Assembly (NCBI GenBank): GCA_037045645.1
Contig: JBAOIH010000001.1
Span: 186,001 to 250,000, forward strand
Direction of reading: 5' to 3'
Source: Nocardioides sp.
GTDB lineage: Bacteria > Actinomycetota > Actinomycetes > Propionibacteriales > Nocardioidaceae
DNA: 64,000 bases
Made by a program: the position numbers and the translations under genes. Shown piece after piece: positions 37,203 through 45,719 of the stretch; position 1 is the first letter of the stretch; each line of letters opens with the position of its first letter. Under the pieces are notes generated by a model. That model saw only the letters and a program-made list of their open reading frames with translations. It ran no database searches and was not told the DNA's origin.

Positions 37203-38164
37203 TGGGTCCGCATCCCTCGATCGCGGCGATCCGCGTCGGCGTACGCCGTGCTCTGGTCGCGCTCGGGCCCACACCACGGGTGGTCGTCGCGGTCTCCGGC
37301 GGTGCGGACTCGCTGGCGTTGTTGGCGGCGACGATCTTCGAGGGCCGTCGGCTGGGCGCGTACGTGATCGGCGCGACCGTGGACCACGGTCTGCAGCCCG
37401 CGTCGGGGTCCGTGGCCGTCCGGGTGGTCGACCAGATGGCGGCCCTCGGGGCCCACGAGACGGTGTCCTCGCGCGTGGTCGTGGATGCGGGCGGGCTGGG
37501 TATGGAAGCCGCTGCGCGTCAGGCACGCTTCGCGGTGCTCGAACAGATCGCGTCACATTTCTCCGCGTCGGCCGTGCTGCTCGGGCACACCAGGGACGAC
37601 CAAGCCGAGACCGTACTTCTCGGCCTGGCCCGCGGTTCGGGCGCGCGCTCCCTGGCTGGGATGCGCCGGTCGTACGACATCTTTGTCCGACCGCTGCTCG
37701 ACGTCAGCCGCACCGACACCGAGACCGCTTGCCTGCTGGAGGACATCGAGTGGTGGGACGACCCACACAACTCGGATCCCGGGTTCGCGCGGGTGCGCGT
37801 ACGCCAGTCGGTGCTGCCTGCCATGGAGGATGCGCTCGGGCCGGGTGTGGCCGCGACCTTGGCGCGTACGGCCGACCAACTGCGTGACGACGTGACGCTG
37901 CTCGACGACCTGGCGGCCGAGGCTTATGCGGCACCTGAGGCGCTGAGCGTGGCGGCGCTCGCCTCCTTGGCGCCAGCCTTGCGGACTCGCGTGCTGCACC
38001 GCGCGATCGTCGACGCTGGCTCCCCGGCCGACGAGGTGACGTTCGAGCACGTACGCGCCGTCGAGGCCCTGGTGACCCAGTGGCGCGGCCAGAAGTGGAT
38101 CGACCTCCCCGGCCCGGTGCGAGCCCAGCGGGTGGAGGGGCGGTTGGAGTTCGCTGGGGGGTAG
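37202..38164 (+). CDS. tilS: tRNA(Ile)-lysidine synthase
   Basis: The 320-residue enzyme converts the wobble C of tRNA-Ile(CAU) to lysidine using ATP and lysine. The PP-loop SGGADSLALL is near the N-terminus, followed by ATVDHGLQ and LGHTRDDQAETVLLGLARGSGARSL. The short form (PP-loop domain plus linker, with the C-terminal domain of E. coli TilS missing) is usual in actinobacteria. The ATG at 37202 overlaps the previous stop; a GTG 27 bp earlier is possible. In relatives hpt follows directly, but here 1.3 kb intervene. Confidence 0.95.
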   Translation: MGPHPSIAAIRVGVRRALVALGPTPRVVVAVSGGADSLALLAATIFEGRRLGAYVIGATVDHGLQPASGSVAVRVVDQMAALGAHETVSSRVVVDAGGLGMEAAARQARFAVLEQIASHFSASAVLLGHTRDDQAETVLLGLARGSGARSLAGMRRSYDIFVRPLLDVSRTDTETACLLEDIEWWDDPHNSDPGFARVRVRQSVLPAMEDALGPGVAATLARTADQLRDDVTLLDDLAAEAYAAPEALSVAALASLAPALRTRVLHRAIVDAGSPADEVTFEHVRAVEALVTQWRGQKWIDLPGPVRAQRVEGRLEFAGG

Positions 38165-38199
38165 GGCTGCTCGTGGGTGCTGTTGCGTGGCGTGGCCTG

Positions 38200-38290
38200 G
38201 GGCGTGCTTGTTCGGACGTACGTCCGACCCGGCCCGGTTTGAGCCGGCTCGGGGGTGCTTGTTCGGACGTACGTCCGACCCGGCCCGAGG
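38200..38290 (+). repeat. palindromic repeat pair A (two 51-bp units)
   Basis: Two units, each centred on the perfect 16-bp palindrome TCGGACGTACGTCCGA (38212-38227 and 38263-38278), are embedded in GTGCTTGT...CCCGGCCCG and spaced exactly 51 bp. The same unit recurs twice at 39336-39402 in the same orientation. It is non-coding, between tilS and the DUF559 gene. Confidence 0.9.
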
Positions 38291-38338
38291 ACTTCCGCGC
38301 CCCATTCGGGCCAGAGAACACGGCCCGCTGATCAGCCC

Positions 38339-38347
38339 TGTGGATAA
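38339..38347 (-). promoter_or_regulatory. isolated consensus DnaA-box sequence
   Basis: TGTGGATAA is the exact complement of the DnaA box TTATCCACA, inside CTGTGGATAACC, 38 bp before the DUF559 gene. A single copy cannot be an origin. It could be a chance match or a regulatory element of the DUF559 cassette. Confidence 0.3.
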
Positions 38348-38385
38348 CCAAATCACGAGCCGCAGCAAGTGGGCAGGGTGGTTGT

Positions 38386-39315
38386 ATGCGCAGCTTCGAC
38401 CCCGCTCGACCCTTCACCCGCAAACGCGGCTTCGCAGCCGGCATCACCAGGCGCGAGCTGGAAGGCCCGAGCTATCGCCGTCTTCTGTTCGGCATCTATG
38501 TCCTTGCCTCGGTCCCGGACACTCCCGCACTCCGGGCTGAAGCCGCCTTGCTCGTCGCCGGGCCTCGCGCTCGCACGAGCCACCTGACCGCAGCGCGGCT
38601 GCGCGGCGTACCCATTCCGACCCTGCCGGGCGAACACGTCACGGTCCCCGATCACGACGCGCGGGTGAAGCGCACAGGCATCCGCTGCCATGTCGGCGAG
38701 TGCGAAAGCCCAGCGCTGATCGAGGGTCTGGCGACTTCGAGGCCTGAGCAGTTGTTCCTGGAACTGGCTGAATCCCTGTCGTTGATTGATCTCGTCGTCG
38801 CCGGCGATCATCTCGTACGTGTCACAAGCCTGAGCGTCAACCGCCTGCGCAGCTTCCTGCGCAGCGCTGGTGGCGTTTCCGCCACGCATGCCCGAGCGGC
38901 AGCCGCCTTCGTACGCGAGCGAGTCGACTCGCCCATGGAATCCCGGCTGCGAATGCTTCTGGTCCTCGCGGGAATCCCCGAGCCCGAAATCAATCTGACC
39001 CTCCACGACGAGGACGGCGTGCCCAAGCGCCGCTATGACCTGAGCTGGCCGGGGATCAAGGTGATCGTGGAGTACGACGGGCGCCACCACGTCGAGCGCG
39101 TGGAGCAGTGGGAGGCTGATCTTGAAAGGCGTGAAGCTATCGACGACGACGGGTGGCGCATCCTGGTCGTGGTGGCGACGGGGATCTATCGCACTCCGAG
39201 CCAGACCCTGAAACGAGTCGAGCGGCTCCTTCGCGCTCGCGGCCTGCCGGGAATGCCCGTGTGCCTGCGCGATGACTGGCGCCAGCACTTCCCCGGCCAG
39301 GAGCGCGCCGCCTGA
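38386..39315 (+). CDS. DUF559 / Vsr-like endonuclease-domain protein with AbiEi-type N-terminus
   Basis: The 309-residue protein has an N-terminal region resembling the type IV AbiEi-like antitoxin fold (GITRRELEGPSYRRLLFGIYV, then TSHLTAARLRGVP), followed by a C-terminal DUF559 PD-(D/E)XK-like domain. The nuclease-like residues are in RYDLSWPGIKVIVEYDGRHH and RREAIDDDGWRILVV, matching the (E/D)xD...E.DG.H pattern of Vsr-related nucleases. Such genes are frequent and unplaced in actinobacteria; function is unproven. It stands alone between tilS and hpt, flanked on both sides by the 51-bp palindromic repeat pairs. Base composition is close to that of the neighbours. Confidence 0.75.
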   Translation: MRSFDPARPFTRKRGFAAGITRRELEGPSYRRLLFGIYVLASVPDTPALRAEAALLVAGPRARTSHLTAARLRGVPIPTLPGEHVTVPDHDARVKRTGIRCHVGECESPALIEGLATSRPEQLFLELAESLSLIDLVVAGDHLVRVTSLSVNRLRSFLRSAGGVSATHARAAAAFVRERVDSPMESRLRMLLVLAGIPEPEINLTLHDEDGVPKRRYDLSWPGIKVIVEYDGRHHVERVEQWEADLERREAIDDDGWRILVVVATGIYRTPSQTLKRVERLLRARGLPGMPVCLRDDWRQHFPGQERAA

Positions 39316-39324
39316 GTGGCTCCG

Positions 39325-39412
39325 GGGGTGCTTGTTCGGACGTACGTCCGACCCGGCGCGGTTTGAGCGGCTCTGGGGGTGCTTGTTCGGACGTACGTCC
39401 GACCCGGCCCGG
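39325..39412 (+). repeat. palindromic repeat pair B (two 51-bp units)
   Basis: Two further units of the TCGGACGTACGTCCGA repeat (39336-39351 and 39387-39402) are again spaced 51 bp and oriented as in pair A. They begin within 10 bp of the DUF559 stop codon. The two pairs therefore bracket the gene as 1.1-kb-spaced direct repeats. Confidence 0.9.
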
Positions 39413-39475
39413 TGCGAGCCGCCCCCACGCCACCCCCGCGAAACCCCAGCCGTCGCCAACGCTGCGCGCGCACCG

Positions 39476-39481
39476 TAGGCT
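39476..39481 (+). promoter_or_regulatory. -10 element of leaderless promoter for hpt
   Basis: TAGGCT ends 6 nt before the hpt ATG at 39488; no Shine-Dalgarno. It shows that hpt has its own promoter after the repeat-flanked cassette. Confidence 0.45.
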
Positions 39482-39487
39482 CCGGCC

Positions 39488-40039
39488 ATGGACTCCGCCC
39501 ACGTGGAAAGCGACCTTCTGCACGTCCTCTTCACCGAGGCGCAGATCCAAGAGCGGCTGCGTGAGATGGCCGAGGAGATCCACGCCGACTACGAGGGGCA
39601 GGATCTGTTGCTGGTCGGCATCCTGCGCGGTGCCGTCATGGTGATGAGCGACCTGGCTCGCTCGCTGCCGCGGCACTGCGAGATGGACTGGATGGCGATC
39701 TCCTCCTACGGCTCGGGCACCAAGAGCAGTGGGGTCGTACGCCTCCTCAAGGACCTCGACACCGATATCACCAACCGTCATGTGCTGATCGTCGACGAGA
39801 TCATCGACACCGGTCTCACGCTGAGTTGGCTCACCAACAACCTCGCGACGCGCAACCCCGCGAGCGTCGAGATCGCCACGTTGCTGCGCAAGCCGGAGGC
39901 GCTGACCATGCCCGTGGAGCCGAGATATGTCGGCTGGGACATCCCCAACGAATTCGTCGTCGGGTACGGCCTGGACTACAAGGAGCGCTACCGCAACCTG
40001 CGTGACATCGGCACTCTCGCCCCGCACGTCTATTCGTGA
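39488..40039 (+). CDS. hpt: hypoxanthine phosphoribosyltransferase
   Basis: The 183-residue purine-salvage enzyme makes IMP/GMP from hypoxanthine/guanine and PRPP. It has the PRPP-binding signature VLIVDEIIDTGLTL, the PPi loop GILRGAVMV, the flexible loop SSYGSGTKSSG, and a base-contact region FVVGYGLDYKERYRNL. Length is standard. It is followed by ftsH as in most actinobacteria, separated by a small hairpin. Confidence 0.96.
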   Translation: MDSAHVESDLLHVLFTEAQIQERLREMAEEIHADYEGQDLLLVGILRGAVMVMSDLARSLPRHCEMDWMAISSYGSGTKSSGVVRLLKDLDTDITNRHVLIVDEIIDTGLTLSWLTNNLATRNPASVEIATLLRKPEALTMPVEPRYVGWDIPNEFVVGYGLDYKERYRNLRDIGTLAPHVYS

Positions 40040-40059
40040 CCTTGTAAATTCGCAAGGTC
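40038..40059 (+). other. small stem-loop between hpt and ftsH
   Basis: GACCTTG and CAAGGTC, 7-bp perfect arms with an 8-nt AT-rich loop, begin at the hpt stop codon. There is no T-run, so it is a weak terminator at best; it could be an operator or mRNA processing site ahead of ftsH. Confidence 0.4.
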
Positions 40060-40071
40060 CGTTCCAAAGAA

Positions 40072-42134
<2,063 letters not shown>

Positions 42135-42138
<4 letters not shown>

Positions 42139-42743
42139 CCGACCCGATCTCATTGGGAGAGCACGAGCCCGGTCCCTTCGATCACGCGCGCGCCGAGGCG
42201 GCCGTTCGCGAGTTGCTCTTCGCGATCGGGGAGGACCCGGACCGTGAGGGCTTGCAGGACACTCCCGGCCGGGTTGCGAGGGCGTACGAGGAACTCACCG
42301 CAGGCCTGCGCCAGACCCCCGAGGACGTGCTGACGACGACCTTCGACCTGGGTCACGACGAGATGGTGCTGGTCCGCGACATCGAGTTGTGGTCGATGTG
42401 TGAGCACCATCTGGTGCCGTTCACCGGTGTCGCTCACGTCGGCTATATCCCGGCCGTGACCGGCAAGATCACCGGGCTCTCCAAGCTCGCCCGGCTCGTC
42501 GACGTCTATGCCAAGCGCCCCCAGGTCCAGGAGCGGCTGACCACGCAGATCGCCGACTCGTTGATGGAGATCCTCGAGGCGCGCGGCGTGATCGTGGTGA
42601 TCGAGGCCGAGCACCTGTGCATGACGATGCGCGGCGTACGCAAGACCGGCGCTCGTACGATCACCTCGGCCGTGCGCGGCAGCATGCTCAAGAATCAAGC
42701 GACCCGTGCCGAAGCCATGGCCCTGATCAACCGCAGCCGGTGA
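42135..42743 (+). CDS. folE: GTP cyclohydrolase I
   Basis: The 202-residue enzyme of the first folate step converts GTP to dihydroneopterin triphosphate. Zinc ligands are in MCEHHLVPF and EAEHLCMTMRGVRK; the family end motif is TRAEAMALI. The N-terminal helical part (AEAAVRELLFAIGEDPDREGL) is intact. It begins within the ftsH stop and heads the folEPBK block. Confidence 0.96.
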
Positions 42744-42749
42744 TTCCTC

Positions 42750-43631
42750 GTGGCGGGCCCGGAGCGCGGTAGTCCAGTGCGAAATGGTCGTCCAGGCGGC
42801 GAAAACACGACCATTTCGCACTGGACTACCCCGCCGCAGGTGATGGGGATCGTCAACGTCACCCCCGACTCCTTCTCCGACGGCGGACTATGGGCCGACC
42901 CGGAGACGGCGATCGCGCACGGCTTCCAACTGCTGGACGAGGGCGCCGACATCGTCGACGTGGGTGGTGAGTCGACCCGCCCGGGCGCGACCCGGCCGCT
43001 GGTCGAGGAGGAGCTAGACCGGGTGCTGCCCGTGATCACGGCGCTGGCCCAAGGTGGCGCCACGGTCAGCGTCGACACCATGCGCGCCGAGGTGGCCGCG
43101 GCAGCGGTCGGGGCCGGGGCCACCATCGTCAACGACGTCTCGGGCGGACTTGCCGACCCCGACATCCTTCGAGTGGTCGCGGACTCCGGCGTCACCTATG
43201 TCGCGATGCACTGGCGCGCTCACAGCGATCGGATGCAGGACCTGGCGACGTACGACGACGTGGTCGCCGAGGTGAGGAGCGAACTGTCCGAGAGGCTCGA
43301 CGCCCTGGCCGGCGCCGGCGTCGATCCCGACCGGGTGATCCTCGATCCGGGGTTGGGCTTCGCGAAGACGGCCGACCACAATTGGGAGCTCATCGCCGGG
43401 CTCGACCGTTTGCGCGACCTGGGTAGGCCGTTGCTCGTCGGGGCCAGTCGGAAGAGTTTTCTCGGCGTGCTGCTCGGGGACGAGCGTGGCGCACCGCGAC
43501 CCCCGACCGAGCGCGAGCACGCGCACAGTGCGATGGTTCCTCTGCTGGCCGACATGGGAGTCTGGGGCCTGCGTGTCCATGACGTACGAGCCACGCGCGA
43601 CGCGCTCGCGGTGTGGGAGAGGCTGCGATGA
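42750..43631 (+). CDS. folP: dihydropteroate synthase
   Basis: The TIM-barrel enzyme joins pABA to dihydropterin pyrophosphate (sulfonamide target). Signatures: VMGIVNVTPDSFSDGG, DVGGESTRPGA, DPGLGFAKT and GASRKSF. The start is ambiguous. GTG 42750, six bases after the folE stop, gives 293 residues, but its first 25 residues are encoded by a perfect inverted repeat and match no family sequence. GTG 42840 or ATG 42843 gives about 263 residues beginning at the first barrel strand, slightly shorter than relatives, which carry about eight residues before this point. The repeat may have displaced the ancestral start. The stop overlaps folB. Confidence 0.93.
   Translation: MAGPERGSPVRNGRPGGENTTISHWTTPPQVMGIVNVTPDSFSDGGLWADPETAIAHGFQLLDEGADIVDVGGESTRPGATRPLVEEELDRVLPVITALAQGGATVSVDTMRAEVAAAAVGAGATIVNDVSGGLADPDILRVVADSGVTYVAMHWRAHSDRMQDLATYDDVVAEVRSELSERLDALAGAGVDPDRVILDPGLGFAKTADHNWELIAGLDRLRDLGRPLLVGASRKSFLGVLLGDERGAPRPPTEREHAHSAMVPLLADMGVWGLRVHDVRATRDALAVWERLR
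42768..42830. repeat. 24-bp perfect inverted repeat (hairpin) at the folE-folP junction
   Basis: The arm GGTAGTCCAGTGCGAAATGG plus TCGT (42768-42791) and its exact complement (42807-42830) are separated by 15 nt. The element lies within the possible 5' coding part of folP and ends 13 bp before ATG 42843. There is no T-run. It would form a very stable RNA hairpin next to the folP start. Confidence 0.9.
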
Positions 43632-44002
43632 CCACCGACACCATCACCATCACCGGCATCGAGGTCTATGCCCGTCACGGGGTCTTCGACTTCGAACGCC
43701 GGGAGGGTCAGACCTTCGTGATCGACCTGAGCATCGGGGTGGACACCCGCCCCGCGGCGGCCAGCGATGACTTGCAAGACACCGTCGACTACGGGAGTCT
43801 CGTGACGGCGGCGAAAGCCGCCGTGGAGCGAGATCCGGTCGACCTGATCGAGACGCTCGCCGAGCGCATCTCGGCGGTATGTCTCACCAACGATCGTGTT
43901 GAATGGACTCGTATCACGGTGCATAAGCCGTCCGCGCCGATCAACGCCACGTTCACTGACGTGACGCTCACCATCACCAGAACCCGCGAGGAAGTGTCGT
44001 GA
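43628..44002 (+). CDS. folB: dihydroneopterin aldolase
   Basis: The 124-residue aldolase cleaves dihydroneopterin to hydroxymethyl-dihydropterin. It has the family start ITITGIEVYARHGVFDFER with catalytic-region Tyr/His, and TVDYGSLV. The late IEWTRITVHKP-like strand (VEWTRITVHKPSAPI) carries the catalytic Lys. ATG overlaps the folP stop; the stop overlaps the folK GTG. Full length for the family. Confidence 0.94.
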   Translation: MTTDTITITGIEVYARHGVFDFERREGQTFVIDLSIGVDTRPAAASDDLQDTVDYGSLVTAAKAAVERDPVDLIETLAERISAVCLTNDRVEWTRITVHKPSAPINATFTDVTLTITRTREEVS

Positions 44003-44568
44003 CCGAGACTCCCAACCCGCACATCATCGACGCCGACACGATCACCGGCGAGATGCGCCCGATCCGGCGCGTAGTCATCTGTCTGGGTTCCAACCTCGGT
44101 GAACGGATGGCGACGCTGCAAGGGGCCGTAGATGCCCTCAAGGACACCCCGGATGTCTGGGTTACGTCGATCTCGCCGGTCTACGAGACCGCCCCCGTCG
44201 ACTCGCCCGAAGAAGCGGCGGACTTCCTCAACGCAGTGGTGCTTTTCGACACCACCATGCCGGCCGCCCGGCTGCTCGACCGCGCGCTGGCGATCGAGGA
44301 CGCGTTCGATCGTGAGCGTTCCGAGGTCAAGAACGCGCCCCGCACGCTCGACGTCGACCTGATCGTCGTGGGGGACCGGCGCAGCGACACCGAGACCCTG
44401 GTCCTGCCACATCCGCGGGCGGCGTCGCGCGCGTTCGTCCTCCAGCCCTGGTACGACGTCGAGCCCGACGCGATCTTCCCAGGCCTGGGTCCGATCTCGG
44501 AGTTGCTCGAAGACCTCGACAAGTCTGGTATCACCAAGCGTGAAGACCTCGAGCTCGAGTTGAATTGA
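43999..44568 (+). CDS. folK: 2-amino-4-hydroxy-6-hydroxymethyldihydropteridine diphosphokinase
   Basis: The 189-residue HPPK transfers pyrophosphate from ATP to hydroxymethyl-dihydropterin, supplying FolP. Motifs: VICLGSNLGERM, SPVYETAPV, FLNAVVLF, and the Mg2+-binding APRTLDVDLI followed by LPHPRAASRAFVLQP. An N-terminal tail of about 24 residues precedes the core. It starts with GTG within the folB stop and ends overlapping the next gene. Confidence 0.95.
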   Translation: MTETPNPHIIDADTITGEMRPIRRVVICLGSNLGERMATLQGAVDALKDTPDVWVTSISPVYETAPVDSPEEAADFLNAVVLFDTTMPAARLLDRALAIEDAFDRERSEVKNAPRTLDVDLIVVGDRRSDTETLVLPHPRAASRAFVLQPWYDVEPDAIFPGLGPISELLEDLDKSGITKREDLELELN

Positions 44569-45035
44569 GCGAGGAGCCCCAGGGGAGCCTGCGGCCGACC
44601 TCGCCCGCCGCGCTGACTGCCTTCGCGGTCGTCGGCCTGGTCTGCGGGTGGTTGGTGCGACGGATCTTCGCCGCGGTTGATCTGGTCGCACCCCTGGTCA
44701 CCTGGACCCAGGGGCTCGTGCTGCTGGTGGCCGCCGCTGCGTTGGCCGGCACGGCGTACGTCACCACCCGCCAGGTCGCCGAACCCGTGCGCCGCCCGCA
44801 GAGTCACCAACTGGTCAACCGCCTGGTTCTGGCGCGCGCGAGTGCCCTGGTGGGCGCGTTGCTGGCAGGGGCGTACGCCGGGTACGCCGTCTCGTGGCTG
44901 GGCTCGCTGGCCGAGTTGGCTGAGCAAAGAGCCCTCCGTTCGGCGGTCGCGGCGATCGCGGGTGTGACGGTCACCGCCGCGGCGCTCTGGCTCGAACGCG
45001 CGTGTCGGGTCAGTTCCGACGACGAATCGGCCTAG
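44565..45035 (+). CDS. DUF3180 family membrane protein
   Basis: The 156-residue protein has four hydrophobic segments, starting with ALTAFAVVGLVCGWLVRRIF and ending with a stretch before the C-terminal ERACR. TTG start overlaps the folK stop. DUF3180 proteins follow folK in many actinobacteria; no function is known. The conserved RPQSHQLVNRLVLARASALVGAL region sits between helices two and three. Confidence 0.85.
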   Translation: MSEEPQGSLRPTSPAALTAFAVVGLVCGWLVRRIFAAVDLVAPLVTWTQGLVLLVAAAALAGTAYVTTRQVAEPVRRPQSHQLVNRLVLARASALVGALLAGAYAGYAVSWLGSLAELAEQRALRSAVAAIAGVTVTAAALWLERACRVSSDDESA

Positions 45036-45038
45036 CCT
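45033..45038 (+). promoter_or_regulatory. -10 element of leaderless promoter overlapping the DUF3180 stop
   Basis: TAGCCT begins with the TAG stop of the DUF3180 gene and ends 6 nt before the ATG at 45045. Confidence 0.4.
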
Positions 45039-45044
45039 GCCCTC

Positions 45045-45614
45045 ATGGCCCCTTCGCGCTCCGCTTCCCGCCGTCTCCAGCGCAGCACCCGGATCACCGT
45101 CGCGATCGCGCTGCTCGCACTCGCTGCGGTCGTCGTCGCCTGGGGTGTGTTGGACAACGTCGCCTGGTTCACCGCGGCCTCCGCAGTTATCGCCCTGGTG
45201 CTGGGCGCCGCCGCGACCCGGATCATGCATCGCGAACTCCTTCAGTCGCGCCGGGACGCGGCAGCCGACCGCGCAATCCTTGCCCAGGACTACGCCGAGC
45301 TCGCCGAGACCCGCGGTGCCGAGCACCGCGCCGAGGTCGTGGCCTTGCGCGGCGATATTGCGGGGCTGACCACACAGAGCAACGAGCGGGCAACCCAGAT
45401 CACCAAGCTCGAGCAGTCGTTGGTGGCCGCCGAAGCGAAGGTGCAGCAGGCCGAGCGCGAGATCCAGCGTCTTGGCAGCCGCGTCGACGACGCGGAGTCC
45501 CGTGCGGCCGAGGCGATCGTGCACCTGGCAGAGCTGGAGCAAGAGGCCGAGACGTTGCGCGCCGAGTTGTTGACCTGGCAGTCGTACGAGCCGCAGACTC
45601 GCCAGCACGCCTGA
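45045..45614 (+). CDS. membrane-anchored coiled-coil protein of unknown function
   Basis: The 189-residue protein has two N-terminal helices (TRITVAIALLALAAVVVAWGVL and VAWFTAASAVIALVLGAAA). A cytoplasmic coiled coil of about 110 residues follows, rich in Ala, Glu and Gln (QITKLEQSLVAAEAKVQQAE). No enzymatic motif. The layout suggests a scaffold or septum/cell-envelope protein; no family recognised. It follows the folate block behind its own leaderless promoter. Confidence 0.7.
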   Translation: MAPSRSASRRLQRSTRITVAIALLALAAVVVAWGVLDNVAWFTAASAVIALVLGAAATRIMHRELLQSRRDAAADRAILAQDYAELAETRGAEHRAEVVALRGDIAGLTTQSNERATQITKLEQSLVAAEAKVQQAEREIQRLGSRVDDAESRAAEAIVHLAELEQEAETLRAELLTWQSYEPQTRQHA

Positions 45615-45664
45615 TTCCAGGCTGAGGACTGTTCGGACTTGCCGATTCTGCCTTGACCTAGAGT

Positions 45665-45719
45665 GCATCCGTCCTACAACTACCTCGACGACTGTGAGGT
45701 TTGTAGGAGGACCGGATGC
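45665..45719 (+). promoter_or_regulatory. leader hairpin enclosing the Shine-Dalgarno and start codon of the surface-protein gene
   Basis: TCCTACAA (45672-45679) pairs with TTGTAGGA (45701-45708). Inner ACCTC/GAGGT and outer GCATCCG/CGGATGC extend the stem, the outer arm containing the ATG at 45716 and the bulge containing GGAGG. TAGAGT at 45658-45663 is a likely -10, so the transcript would begin at about the foot of the hairpin. A translational switch or stability element is inferred. Confidence 0.6.

Noticed and set aside
38339..38347. Replication origin
   Set aside because: Only one DnaA-box match, no AT-rich unwinding region and no dnaA or dnaN nearby.
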